Source of the DNA: JAAXHF01 sp963665955
GTDB lineage: Bacteria > Desulfobacterota > Binatia > Bin18
DNA length: 64,000 bases
Assembly (NCBI GenBank): GCA_965231765.1
Contig: OZ246887.1
Span: 5,678,786 to 5,742,785, forward strand
Direction of reading: 5' to 3'
Position numbers and translations under genes: made by a program. The notes beneath the pieces were generated by a model. The model made no database searches. It was given only the letters and a program-made list of their open reading frames with translations, and was not told the DNA's origin. Below are positions 1 through 8,848 of this stretch, one piece after another (the first letter of the stretch is position 1; every line of letters begins with the position of its first letter).

Positions 1-777
1 TTTGTGGCCGCTTAACTCGTGTATAAAATCGAGGGCACCCCGAGCGATGCCTAACGGCACGCCAGCATGCGACACCAAGAACAACGGCGGGAAAGCGTAC
101 AATGGCCCTGGACACTGCGGCGGTTCCGCCATATTCGGACTGTTCTCGAATGGCACAAATACGTTCTCAACACTGAAATCATGACTGCCGGTACCACGCA
201 TGCCGGTTGTGTTCCAGGTATCACTAATCGTGGCGGCCGGAGCTGGCACTAACATGATCCGTGTTTCCGGCTGACCGTTCGGCAGCAATCGCGGCTGGTC
301 ATTTTCATACACCACAGAACCACACACCAACACGCTGGCGTGCTGACAGCCGCTGGAAAAGTGCCACGTCCCGCTCACCCGATACCCGCCCTCAACGACA
401 TCCGCGCGTTGGGGCGGCCGGATCTGGCCAGCGGCGACGCTATACGTGTCAGCAAAGAATCGTTGAGCCGCAGAGGGAGGAAGAAAGGCAGCCAAAGAGC
501 TGGCTGCTGTACCGATCATCGCCAGCCAGCCAACCGAGCCATTGATACGCGACAGCTCTTCGACGACCTGGACCTGACTCATCGGGTCAAACTCGACCCC
601 GTTATACGCGCGAGGTACGCCCATGCGGAAGACGTCAGCCTCCATCAACGCGCGGGCTAAATCTGGCCGGAGGCGTCGTTCGGCCTCCATGCTGTCTACC
701 GAGTCCTTGATTTGCTGAGCCAGTGTTTCCACAGCCTGCAAGACGTGTGTTACGTCGGCTCGATTGGGTGTTTGCAT
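1..777 (-). CDS. Acyl-CoA dehydrogenase-fold flavin monooxygenase, C-terminus off the window
   Basis: The reading frame runs without a stop from an ATG at 777 to the left edge, 259 codons. A good ribosome binding site (AAAGGGGCAG) precedes it. The N-terminus is the helical domain of acyl-CoA-dehydrogenase-like enzymes. A beta-domain follows with WHFSSGCQHA (about residue 135) and GTGSHDFSVENVFVP (about residue 208), the pattern of group D flavin monooxygenases such as HsaA/HpaB relatives rather than true acyl-CoA dehydrogenases. Such enzymes use reduced flavin from a separate reductase to hydroxylate aromatic or related substrates. The substrate is unknown. The family is fairly sure; monooxygenase versus dehydrogenase is inference, because the C-terminal flavin-binding helices lie outside the window. 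Confidence 0.8.
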   Translation of the reverse strand, partial: MQTPNRADVTHVLQAVETLAQQIKDSVDSMEAERRLRPDLARALMEADVFRMGVPRAYNGVEFDPMSQVQVVEELSRINGSVGWLAMIGTAASSLAAFLPPSAAQRFFADTYSVAAGQIRPPQRADVVEGGYRVSGTWHFSSGCQHASVLVCGSVVYENDQPRLLPNGQPETRIMLVPAPAATISDTWNTTGMRGTGSHDFSVENVFVPFENSPNMAEPPQCPGPLYAFPPLFLVSHAGVPLGIARGALDFIHELSGHK

Positions 778-881
778 AAGACTGCCCCTTTCAGCACAAA
801 GAACGCCTATGGCGATCCACTCTTACTTGTCAAGGAGTACAGGAGAGTTAGGAGCGAAAAATAAACATCCGTTGCGGTATG

Positions 882-902
882 ACCTCTCCCCTTGGGAGAG
901 GT
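882..902. repeat. Hairpin between divergent genes
   Basis: A perfect 9-bp inverted repeat (ACCTCTCCC / GGGAGAGGT) with a 3-nt loop lies between the divergent flavoprotein gene and the TPR gene. There is no T-tract, so it is unlikely to be an intrinsic terminator. A similar CCCTCTC-type hairpin occurs near 29521, which suggests a dispersed palindromic repeat. The rest of 778-1030 shows nothing coding. Confidence 0.5.
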
Positions 903-1030
903 GACAGATTGTCCGACATGCAACACGTATTGTTTGGCCGTTTCTAAGCTGCGCGTTTGATTGTGTATCCGAAAAGGGTATGGTCCCGGAAAAGATCTCT
1001 AGGACCTCACCCAGCGGAGGGTTTTCAGCC

Positions 1031-2698
1031 ATGACAGACTATTATGATCTGGGCACTTATAGGCGCACGATCACAACAGCATCACCTGAAGCACAAATGT
1101 GGTTCGACCGTGGCTTAGTTTGGTGTTACGGCTTTAATCATGAGGAGTCTGTCCGTTGCTTTAAAAAGGCAGCGGACGCTGATCCCAATTGCGCCATGGC
1201 CTACTGGGGGATCTCGTATGCCGCTGGTCCGAACTACAACAAACCTTGGGAAGCCTTTGATGCCGTTGACTTAAGCCAATCACTCACCGAAGCGTATGCT
1301 GCCGCCCAGATCGCACTCGCAAAGATAGAAGTAGCATCGGCTGTTGAGCAAGCGCTGATCAAGGCACTTCAACACCGTTACCAATCTGAAGCACCAGCAG
1401 AAAATCTGAATATCTGGAACGATAACTATGCGAATGCCATGCGCGAGATGTATGAGGCGCACTCAGGTGACTTCGATGTCTGCGCCTTGTTTGCCGAAGC
1501 CCTCATGAATCGGACCCCCTGGTCGCTATGGGACCGGCGAACCGGCGAACCGGCTATAGGCGCTGACACGAGAGAAGCGATGCGTGTCTTAGAAAAGGCA
1601 CTCCAGCAAGTAGAACAGGGCGATTCAGAACGCCACCCAGGGCTGCTTCACATGTACATCCATCTGATGGAGATGTCGCCGCATCCCGAGCGGGCATTGC
1701 GCGCCAGTGATGCCCTGCGGAATCTCGTCCCGGACTCCGGTCATTTACAGCACATGCCAACCCACATCGACGTATTGTGTGGACACTATAACGATGTGGT
1801 TGTCTCGAATTCACGAGCGATCATTGCTGATCGAAAATATCTAGAGCGCGAGGGAGCACTCAATTTCTACTCGCTGTATCGCTGCCATGACTATCACTTC
1901 AAGTTGTACGGAGCGATGTTTCTTGGCCAGTACGCACCAGCTTTGGACGCGGCGAACGAGATGATTGCCACTCTGCCGGAAGAACTGCTCAAGGTCGAAA
2001 CGCCGCCCATGGCAGATTGGGCCGAAGGGTTTGTGCCAATGAAGATGCACGTCCTCATACGGTTTGGGAAATGGCGAGAGATCATTGATGCACCTCTGCC
2101 TGAAAACCAGGAGTTATTTTACGTGACGACCGCGATGATGCATTATGCCAAAGGCGTGGCCTATGCGACTACGAGTGATGTTGCTGTTGCAGAAAGCCAC
2201 CAGCGCCTGTTTGAGGTGGCTGTGTCCCGCGTGCCAGAGACACGCTATCTCTTCAACAATACCTGTCTCGACATTTTGGCTGTGGCAGGCGAGATGTTGA
2301 AAGGCGAACTGGCGTATCGCATAGGCGATTTTGATACGGCCTTCGCTCATCTCCGCAAGTCTGTCGAGCTTGACGACAATCTGCCATACGACGAACCGTG
2401 GGGCTGGATGCAACCGGCCCGTCATGCGCTGGGGGCGCTATTGCTAGAGCAAAATCGTGTTGCCGAGGCTGAATCCGTGTATCGAGCCGATTTGGGTTTG
2501 GATGCGACCTTAAGCAGAGCGTGTCAGCATCCAGACAACGTCTGGAGTTTGCACGGTTTTTATGAGTGTCTACAGAGATTGGGAAAGACCGATGAAGCTA
2601 ACATGATCAAACTCAGACTAGATTTGGCGAAGGCTCGCGCAGACGTGCAGATTAAGGCATCGTGTTACTGCCGGTTGACACATGAACCTGAGTCCTGA
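1031..2698 (+). CDS. Tetratricopeptide-repeat protein (TTC38-like), 555 aa
   Basis: The ATG at 1031 is chosen over an in-frame ATG at 980 because GGAGGG lies just upstream and family-like sequence (MTDYYDLGTYRR) starts there. The N-terminus contains WFDRGLVWCYGFNHEESVRC followed by ADPNCAMAYWGISYAAGPNY, the hallmark of TTC38-type TPR proteins. Further TPR-like helical pairs follow, with a HMPTHIDVLCGHY segment near residue 245. There is no signal peptide, so it is probably cytoplasmic. A distant relative with a signal peptide is encoded at 27275-28888. TPR proteins are usually scaffolds; the partner is unknown. It stands alone on its strand and converges with the amidohydrolase gene that ends 18 bases away. 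Confidence 0.8.
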   Translation: MTDYYDLGTYRRTITTASPEAQMWFDRGLVWCYGFNHEESVRCFKKAADADPNCAMAYWGISYAAGPNYNKPWEAFDAVDLSQSLTEAYAAAQIALAKIEVASAVEQALIKALQHRYQSEAPAENLNIWNDNYANAMREMYEAHSGDFDVCALFAEALMNRTPWSLWDRRTGEPAIGADTREAMRVLEKALQQVEQGDSERHPGLLHMYIHLMEMSPHPERALRASDALRNLVPDSGHLQHMPTHIDVLCGHYNDVVVSNSRAIIADRKYLEREGALNFYSLYRCHDYHFKLYGAMFLGQYAPALDAANEMIATLPEELLKVETPPMADWAEGFVPMKMHVLIRFGKWREIIDAPLPENQELFYVTTAMMHYAKGVAYATTSDVAVAESHQRLFEVAVSRVPETRYLFNNTCLDILAVAGEMLKGELAYRIGDFDTAFAHLRKSVELDDNLPYDEPWGWMQPARHALGALLLEQNRVAEAESVYRADLGLDATLSRACQHPDNVWSLHGFYECLQRLGKTDEANMIKLRLDLAKARADVQIKASCYCRLTHEPES

Positions 2699-2716
2699 AG
2701 CGAAAAGTACTGCTCC

Positions 2717-4318
2717 TTAGCTATGAAACCATTTTTCGTCTTGCAGCTGCGTCCAGATTTTTTGCACGACTGCTCCGCCACGATTTTGGACCTGCTGCGC
2801 GTCGTCACTGACAAACTGTCCATGAAAAACCTGAAACTGCCCGTCAGTCATAACGTGCTGAACGCTCAGGCCATGCGCGTAGAGGAGATTGTTGAGTGGT
2901 TCGGGGGGAACGGCTCCGCTGCCACTCAGAAAGCCGCTGACATCGACTGTACACAGATCGGCTTTGGCTCCTGGTGCAATGCGGCCAAGATCGTCTCGCC
3001 CTAACCCTTGCGCTGCGCCCAGCGTTGCCCCCGTTACCGCATCCAAAACTGACGGCATGTGTAACGGAACGGGACTGCTGGCTTGCAGAAGGCGCGCCCG
3101 GGCGCGTCCATATAGGACGGCAAGTTTGAGATTTTCAATGTAATCGTTTGAATGTGTATCGATGCCGATCGTTGTTTTGACACCAGCCGCCAGGGCTTCA
3201 GGGTAGGGCTGGGTTCCACCACTGCCGCCAGCACCGTTGCCAGATGGACAGTGGGCATAGGTGAGGTTCTTGCCGGCTAAAAATGGGAGGTCGTGTTGCA
3301 GATTAATCCCCGTGAAGTGGGCAGCAAAAATACGCTCTGAATAAAAGCCGAGTTCGTCCAGCCACTGGGCGGGACGCTTACCCCACAAACGCTGGACTGT
3401 TTGTGTTTCTTGCGCGCTTTGTGACAGGTGAATATGAATCCCATTGCCGATTTCCCGGGCCGCTGCCAGGATGGCGTTCATCGTCTTTGGTGTCTGCGTG
3501 TCTGTGGCGTGCGGCGCCATGTGGGGCCGAATCCGTCCGTCCTCGGCACCATTGTGGGCCACAGCAAAACGTCGGTTCGCTTCAACCTCGGCCAAGGTTT
3601 CCTGTTCAGAGTCAGTCAGCACTTGATCTGAATTCCGAAACCAGATGGGAAACAGTCGGGCAATGCCCGGAATCATACCGCCTGGATAGCCACGTACACC
3701 CCAACGCTTTGCAATGCGGACGTACGACTCTGCCTGGCGTAAGCTGAGACTCATTTCGACATGGGTCGTACAACCTGAGCGAAGTAATTCCGCCACGTTA
3801 TACGCGGTCAAATCATCAAGATCTTCGGGGCTGAGTTTCTCGACTAATTCGAGCGGTCGCGCATACGAGCGACCGCCCTCAATAATCCCTCGGGTTGGGG
3901 TCGCCGAGCAGGCGTGGGTATGACCAGAAATAAAGCCGGGGAGCAACAGTTGACCTGTTGCACGGATGCGTGGTGTGTTGCCTTGCAATGTGCCGCTTTT
4001 CACTTCCTGAATGCGGTCTTTTCGTATGCGAACCGAGCAGTCTGGTAGCAGCTTGAGGCGTCCCTCTTGAAAAACGAGTCCCCACGGGGCTTCGATGATG
4101 CAATCGTGGTTGGGCGGTTTCTCAACCAGAGGTGAGGTGTTGGCAAAGGTGAGAGACGGGCTGTGCAAGGCAGCCGCGCCAAAAGCAACGCTCGTGACAG
4201 CGCTTTGTGTCAGGAGCTGGCGTCGCGTAAGGGCGCCTGCACGGTGATCTTCCGATTCTTCAGGACTGCTGCATACAAAACATGCGCCCTGCGGGGCGGA
4301 ATAGCGTGGTTGTTGCAT
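2717..4318 (-). CDS. Exported TRZ/ATZ-family amidohydrolase (deaminase-like), 533 aa
   Basis: The metal-dependent hydrolase is recognised by GHTHACS (metal HxH), GIHIHLSQS, AAHFTG, HCPSGNG and the terminal IGIDTHSND aspartate, in the order seen in guanine/cytosine/SAH deaminases and atrazine chlorohydrolases. Near residue 31 is TRRQLLTQSAVTSVAFG, a twin-arginine-like region followed by a hydrophobic stretch ending about ALHS, so Tat export is likely. The start at 4318 is the first ATG after the upstream dioxygenase ends; longer versions would run antisense-like through that gene. No strong ribosome binding site is seen. It lies 79 bases downstream of the dioxygenase on the same strand, perhaps co-transcribed. 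The substrate cannot be told; a heterocyclic amine is a family-based guess. Confidence 0.8.
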   Translation of the reverse strand: MQQPRYSAPQGACFVCSSPEESEDHRAGALTRRQLLTQSAVTSVAFGAAALHSPSLTFANTSPLVEKPPNHDCIIEAPWGLVFQEGRLKLLPDCSVRIRKDRIQEVKSGTLQGNTPRIRATGQLLLPGFISGHTHACSATPTRGIIEGGRSYARPLELVEKLSPEDLDDLTAYNVAELLRSGCTTHVEMSLSLRQAESYVRIAKRWGVRGYPGGMIPGIARLFPIWFRNSDQVLTDSEQETLAEVEANRRFAVAHNGAEDGRIRPHMAPHATDTQTPKTMNAILAAAREIGNGIHIHLSQSAQETQTVQRLWGKRPAQWLDELGFYSERIFAAHFTGINLQHDLPFLAGKNLTYAHCPSGNGAGGSGGTQPYPEALAAGVKTTIGIDTHSNDYIENLKLAVLYGRARARLLQASSPVPLHMPSVLDAVTGATLGAAQGLGRDDLGRIAPGAKADLCTVDVSGFLSGSGAVPPEPLNNLLYAHGLSVQHVMTDGQFQVFHGQFVSDDAQQVQNRGGAVVQKIWTQLQDEKWFHS

Positions 4319-4397
4319 GATGCTGCTAGCGTTGGGAGCGAGCTGAGATTGGCTCTGCGAGAATGCTGGCTCGCAACAGCTATCGTTCGCCTCTTGA

Positions 4398-5558
4398 CTA
4401 TACCCCGATGTCGAGCAGGTTGTAGTCGATGAGGTTGGCCTTGGCAGCGGCGTCCCACAAATAGGTCTCTCCGGCTTCAGCAAAGGGCCGATATACGAAG
4501 GGAGTTTCCTCGGGGAAGCGCTGGCGGCGTGCGTCGATGGCGTAGCCGATGGTCCGCGAGCGTTGTTTGATGTGGTCTTCGTCGTAGACCGTGTTCTTGC
4601 CCAGGAGGCCGCCACCTTGCACCCCGAGCACTGACGAGCGGCGGTGAAAGCCCATATTGACGGTGACACGCCAATCCTCGCTCGTGTTCGCGAACGAGCC
4701 GTGCAGGAGCTGGCGGTTGCTGATCACGACGTCACCGGGTTGGCAGACCATAGGTACTGCGTCGGGAAGTCGCTCGGTTCCCGCTTGGGCAACCTTTGCT
4801 TTGATGTCAACCCGGCCGACCGTGTGAGAGCCTGGCACCACCCAAACTCCGTTGGCGGGGGTGCAGCCATACAGCTGGCCCATAAAGTTGAAGCCGTGTG
4901 AGCCCTGATCCCAATGCGGGCTGTCCCAGTGGGTGATACCGTCCTGATGCCAGGCGACAGACGCACCGAGCCCTGGGGCTTTGATAAATAAGGCATCGGT
5001 GTAGGGGACGAAGTCGTCGCCGTTTACGGCCGACGCCACCGCCAAGAGATCTGGATGTCCGTAGGTGCGCACACATGCTTCCGAGAATTGGAGCGAGCCG
5101 AGGATCAGGTAGACGACCTCTTTCGGCGCGTCGTCCGCCGGGGCGGGCTCGATCATTTTGACTGGATGGCGACCTTTGCCGAACTCTGTTCCGCCAAAGG
5201 GATCACCCAGGGGCTTCGACCAAAACAAGCTCTGCGCCTGGCAGCCGTGGGCAAGAGCCGGACGCCCTGCGGCATCGACCGGCGATCCCTTTTCGCTGGG
5301 GAGACGCTCCAGGATTTTCTGAAAGTCGGTTTCGATGTCAGCGAGTTCTTCCGCGCCCAGTACCCCTTCAAACACGTAGAACCCGTAGTGCCAATACGCA
5401 TCGAGGATGGCCGGGTCAATCTTGCCGTCCGACGTATACCGGATGGGCCCGCGGTTCTCGAGGGCGAATGCCTTTCGCTCGCCCTCGGCGAGATAGGCTT
5501 GCATCGCGGTTTCTTCCGAGCCGTAGTCCACGGAAATTGCTGTGGCCGCAGTGTTCAT
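4398..5558 (-). CDS. Phytanoyl-CoA dioxygenase (PhyH) family protein, 386 aa
   Basis: This is a non-haem Fe(II)/2-oxoglutarate dioxygenase of the PhyH family. The facial triad is visible: H204 and D206 in VAWHQDGITHW, and H286 in NRQLLHGSFANTSEDW. R297 in EDWRVTVNMGF is positioned to bind the 2-oxoglutarate carboxylate. Length fits bacterial PhyH proteins, which hydroxylate or halogenate diverse small molecules and are often not phytanoyl-CoA enzymes. The gene is followed by the exported amidohydrolase on the same strand and preceded by a PIN toxin pair that looks unrelated. The substrate is unknown. The catalytic residues make activity likely. Confidence 0.88.
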   Translation of the reverse strand: MNTAATAISVDYGSEETAMQAYLAEGERKAFALENRGPIRYTSDGKIDPAILDAYWHYGFYVFEGVLGAEELADIETDFQKILERLPSEKGSPVDAAGRPALAHGCQAQSLFWSKPLGDPFGGTEFGKGRHPVKMIEPAPADDAPKEVVYLILGSLQFSEACVRTYGHPDLLAVASAVNGDDFVPYTDALFIKAPGLGASVAWHQDGITHWDSPHWDQGSHGFNFMGQLYGCTPANGVWVVPGSHTVGRVDIKAKVAQAGTERLPDAVPMVCQPGDVVISNRQLLHGSFANTSEDWRVTVNMGFHRRSSVLGVQGGGLLGKNTVYDEDHIKQRSRTIGYAIDARRQRFPEETPFVYRPFAEAGETYLWDAAAKANLIDYNLLDIGV

Positions 5559-5588
5559 TCTGACACTCTTTCTCCCCGTCCGGGGATG

Positions 5589-6038
5589 TTACGCTGGAGC
5601 TGTCCAATCCTCGACTTTTAAACCCGGTACGCGGCTAAAATCACGGACGTTCCGTGTGAGTACTGCCATATCACGCGAGAGGGCAATCGCTGCAATTCGC
5701 AAATCCATTGTTCCAATCCGAATACGACGTTTTCTCAAGTCGTCGAATATGATGGCGGAAGGATCGTCAAACGGGAGGACCTGTGCCCGAGAGAAATTTG
5801 ACAGGACTTTCTGTAAACGCTCATAGCCTCTGACTGTGACTCTCGGATCCTTGGCCTGTGAGATGTAAGCATTCCAGCCCATCACCTGTTCATGAAAACT
5901 AATGATCGATACAAAGAAGTCAGCCGGAGCATACTGTCCGATCTGTTGCAGAAGAGAATCATACGCCGATGGAGATTGCCGTTGCAAAATGACAAGGTGG
6001 TCTGTGTCGAATACAAACATCTCTTCGTCGCTGGTCAT
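5589..6038 (-). CDS. PIN-domain toxin (VapC-like), 149 aa
   Basis: PIN-fold ribonuclease of a type II toxin-antitoxin pair. Acidic residues fit the metal site: D11/D13 in FVFDTDHL, E50 in SIISFHEQ, D112 in IGTMDLRIAAIAL, and D133 in RNVRDF. Length and order match VapC-like toxins that cut tRNA or rRNA. The ATG at 6038 overlaps the upstream antitoxin stop by four bases (ATGA), indicating translational coupling; a second in-frame Met at residue 7 directly before FVFDTDH is an alternative start. Confident for the family; the RNA target is unknown. Confidence 0.85.
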   Translation of the reverse strand: MTSDEEMFVFDTDHLVILQRQSPSAYDSLLQQIGQYAPADFFVSIISFHEQVMGWNAYISQAKDPRVTVRGYERLQKVLSNFSRAQVLPFDDPSAIIFDDLRKRRIRIGTMDLRIAAIALSRDMAVLTRNVRDFSRVPGLKVEDWTAPA

Positions 6039-6229
6039 TGTGCGGACTGACGGAACCGCCGGCCTAATTCAACTATTGCGTCAAAATCAGGGTCGTCTTT
6101 GAAGGTCCCCGCGATTGCCTCTATCCACGATTTATTGTCATCTTTGTGTATCGTGAATGATCTTTTCATTGCAGCAAGATCCTCTTCAACGTTTGTGAGG
6201 CGTTCTTCAATTGTTAACTGTTCAGCCAT
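6035..6229 (-). CDS. Antitoxin partner of the PIN toxin, 64 aa
   Basis: A small charged protein (MAEQLTIEERLTNVEEDLAA...) directly upstream of, and overlapping by four bases, the PIN-toxin gene. The N-terminal half has a heptad-like pattern (LTNVEEDLAAMK) consistent with a short coiled coil. The C-terminus (DFDAIVELGRRFRQ) probably wraps the toxin, as in other VapB-like antitoxins. No recognisable DNA-binding domain is obvious. The assignment rests mainly on position and size. Confidence 0.7.
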   Translation of the reverse strand: MAEQLTIEERLTNVEEDLAAMKRSFTIHKDDNKSWIEAIAGTFKDDPDFDAIVELGRRFRQSAQ

Positions 6230-6300
6230 AAAGACTCGCGTTTATGATACAGGCAGAGACGTACTACAGCACGTCTCTGCCCCAATGTCATTCTTTGTCC

Positions 6301-7470
6301 CTACTCACCTAAATTGTAGGCTCGACTCACATTTTCCCACAGAATCTGACGCTGTGATTCTTCCGGTAACGGAGCGATCAACTCGCCCAGTGCTTCCACA
6401 TAGTTAGGGATATGGTCCGGATGCGGAAAATCTGAGGCCCAGAAAAAGCGATCGGTGCCAACCTGCTTCAGGACTGGTGCGGCTGACTTTTCGTCCGGAT
6501 CAGCAGATATCCAGCATTGGCGCTCAAAATAGGTACGCGGAGATTCCTTCATGCCAGTGGTTTTGCCTAAGGGGCCACGCCAGACGGCGTCCATCCGGTC
6601 CAAAATATGCCCAGTCCAGCCGGCTTGGGATTCCAATATGACCGCTTTGACCTTGGGAAAACGATCAAATAAGCCGTAATTAAAGAGCGATACAAACGAT
6701 TGAATCATGCCTTGAGAAACCAGCACATCCATGTACCAGGTGAAGTTAAATTCGTCTTGCTCGCTCGGCGCTAAATCGGCAAATTTCTTGTGCACATCCA
6801 ATGCCGGTGGATCGGCAGTGGGATGCATACCGAGCGGAACATTGAGTTCTTGGGCCTTGGCCCACAAGGGGTCGAAGTGCGGATGACCGGGCGCTTTGCG
6901 CTTCCAGGTGACGGGCAGAAAGAAGCCGCCCTTGGCTCCGGCTTTGACGGCGCGCTCTAACTCAGCGGCTGCTGCGTGTGGATCGTCGTCGAGTGTCACC
7001 TGGGCGATCGGGATAAGACGTCCGCCAGACTCCGAGCAGAAATCCACGATCCAGCGGTTGTAGGCACGACAGTGCGCAGCGGCGAGTTCAGGATCTTTAA
7101 TCTCAGCCAAGAAGAGGCTGAGGGTAGGGTATAAGACGGCCTTGGCTAAGCCTTCCTGGTCCAAGCGAGCAATGCGTTCTTTGGGGTCCATCGAGCCATA
7201 CTGCGCACCACGCAAGTAGGTCCGATCGGGATGCGGATCAATGTCTTGTTGACCCATAGCGCCAAGCTGGCCAGGCAAGCCTGGATAGCCAGTCCAGGAT
7301 TGTTTGCCTTCTATCTCAAGAATTTCCATACCATCGCTGTTGGTCCGCATGCGGAGTGCCCGATCGCGATACTTGGGCTCCAAATGCGTTTCCCATAAGT
7401 CGGCTGGCTCTAAAATGTGGCCGTCTGCGTCAATCGCCCCTTTGGTGATGTCGCTCTGTCCGTTTTGCAT
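6301..7470 (-). CDS. Amidohydrolase family 2 protein, 389 aa
   Basis: Belongs to the amidohydrolase-2 (ACMSD-like, PF04909) group of metal-dependent hydrolases and decarboxylases. The N-terminal metal motif IDADGHILEPADLW (residue 13 onward), a central GMHPTADPP His, and the terminal WASDFPHPDHIPN aspartate/histidine are all visible. AAAGGAGAACTGC precedes the ATG. It is a close paralogue of the next gene upstream (7490-8623), 19 bases away on the same strand, so the two form an operon from a tandem duplication and may form a heteromer or act on related substrates. Family substrates include hydroxybenzoates, picolinates and cyclic imides; the actual one is unknown. Confidence 0.88.
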   Translation of the reverse strand: MQNGQSDITKGAIDADGHILEPADLWETHLEPKYRDRALRMRTNSDGMEILEIEGKQSWTGYPGLPGQLGAMGQQDIDPHPDRTYLRGAQYGSMDPKERIARLDQEGLAKAVLYPTLSLFLAEIKDPELAAAHCRAYNRWIVDFCSESGGRLIPIAQVTLDDDPHAAAAELERAVKAGAKGGFFLPVTWKRKAPGHPHFDPLWAKAQELNVPLGMHPTADPPALDVHKKFADLAPSEQDEFNFTWYMDVLVSQGMIQSFVSLFNYGLFDRFPKVKAVILESQAGWTGHILDRMDAVWRGPLGKTTGMKESPRTYFERQCWISADPDEKSAAPVLKQVGTDRFFWASDFPHPDHIPNYVEALGELIAPLPEESQRQILWENVSRAYNLGE

Positions 7471-7489
7471 GCAGTTCTCCTTTTTTCAC

Positions 7490-8623
7490 TCAAATACCGT
7501 ATACGTTGGCCACGCTATCGCCGAGCAGATTGTTGCGAGCGGTTTCTGATAGCGGAGCAACGAGTTCTTCCAACTCTTGCATGTAATTACCAGGGTGATC
7601 AAAGTGCGGATAGTCAGTCGCCCAGAAAAAACGATCCTCACCCACGTAGTTGACGATATGAGCTAAGGCTCTCTCATCGGGATCGCCCGAAATCCAACAT
7701 TGGCGTTTGAAATAATGGCTCGGTTTCTCTTTGAGTGGCACGTTCTCACCGAGAGAGGTTTCGTACGTGGTATCCATACGGTCCAAGGCGGCACCAATCC
7801 AACCGGCGCCCGACTCCAGCAAAATCGCTTTAATATTCGGGAAGCGGTCAAACAAACCCCATTGAAACAGTCCATAAAACGCCTGCTGCGGGCCTTGCAT
7901 GCCGAGCGCATTTTGCATCCAACGCGCCTTACTCATACCGTCAAAGCGCTGATAGGTTCTGATCTTGGGATGCTCGGCCATTGGATGAATAGCAACTGGC
8001 ATGTCCAGCTCTTGGGCTGTGGCCCAGAACACATCGTGATCAGGGTGGGCATGCGGAATACGGGTCAACGTGTACGGAGCTAGGAAAGCTCCCTGTGCGC
8101 CTTCCTTGGCTGAGCGTTCGAGCTCAGCCGCTGCTTTGACTGGATCGGCTAAGGAAATATGAGCGATGGCAATAAGCCGTCCGTCCGAATCTGAACAGAA
8201 GTCACAAATCCAGCGGTTATAGGCTTGAGCGTAGGCGAGGGAGAGATCGGCGTCTTCAAGTTCGCATTCCCAGGTGAGTCCGAGACTCGGATACAGAATG
8301 GCTTTGGCAATGCCTTCCTGGTCCATGAGGGCAACCCGTTCTTTGGGGTCCATCGAGCCATACGGGGCATTGCCCGGATAGGATTGCTCCATCATCTGTT
8401 CTATTTCGGCCTGACCTTTGCCCATCCCGCCGAGTCCAGTCAGGACCTGGATGTTAAAAAAGCGTGACGGCTTGCCGTCCATTTCCAACACATCTTTGCC
8501 GTCGAGTTGGCGCACCCGCAGCGCCCGGTCCCGGTAGGCCGGATCAATATACTTTTCCCAGGCATCGACGGGTTCGAGAATGTGTCCGTCTGCGTCAATA
8601 ATGTTGCTGTAGTTCAGTGCCAT
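7490..8623 (-). CDS. Amidohydrolase family 2 protein, 377 aa
   Basis: Tandem paralogue of the neighbour at 6301-7470. It shows IIDADGHILEPVDAWEKYI at the N-terminus, AIHPMAEHPK in the middle and WATDYPHFDHPGNY near the end. The ATG at 8623 is preferred over an ORF start 90 bases earlier because AGGAAAGGAT lies in front and the family's normal N-terminus begins here. Both copies share DPKERVALMDQEGIAKA-type segments typical of one subfamily. Two further full-length family members lie at 55924-57099 and 61656-63167. Substrate unknown. Confidence 0.87.
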   Translation of the reverse strand: MALNYSNIIDADGHILEPVDAWEKYIDPAYRDRALRVRQLDGKDVLEMDGKPSRFFNIQVLTGLGGMGKGQAEIEQMMEQSYPGNAPYGSMDPKERVALMDQEGIAKAILYPSLGLTWECELEDADLSLAYAQAYNRWICDFCSDSDGRLIAIAHISLADPVKAAAELERSAKEGAQGAFLAPYTLTRIPHAHPDHDVFWATAQELDMPVAIHPMAEHPKIRTYQRFDGMSKARWMQNALGMQGPQQAFYGLFQWGLFDRFPNIKAILLESGAGWIGAALDRMDTTYETSLGENVPLKEKPSHYFKRQCWISGDPDERALAHIVNYVGEDRFFWATDYPHFDHPGNYMQELEELVAPLSETARNNLLGDSVANVYGI

Positions 8624-8751
8624 AAAGGCGCATCCTTTCCTGGCCTCGAACACAAGAGTCCGTAGGCTGGTTTGTGTCTGAATGCGCTCGACTTTAGCTG
8701 ATTTGTGGAGCAACGACTATGGGTGCATGCCATGGCACGTCTGAGAAGAAA

Positions 8752-8780
8752 GTAGGGTGGATAAGCGCAGCGCATCCCCC
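8752..8780. repeat. Imperfect palindromic intergenic sequence
   Basis: GTAGGGTGGATAAGCGCAGC followed by GCATCCCCC forms a short imperfect hairpin (GGAT..GCGC / GCGC..ATCC). The sequence resembles dispersed intergenic palindromes found in many proteobacterial genomes. It sits in the 225-base gap between a SnoaL gene and the amidohydrolase operon, both on the minus strand. Nothing else was recognised in that gap. Confidence 0.35.
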
Positions 8781-8848
8781 ATCGCATCAGACATCTTTAT
8801 ATCAGGAGTGCCCGCAGCTCGGCTTTCATGACCATTGGCATCGTGCTT

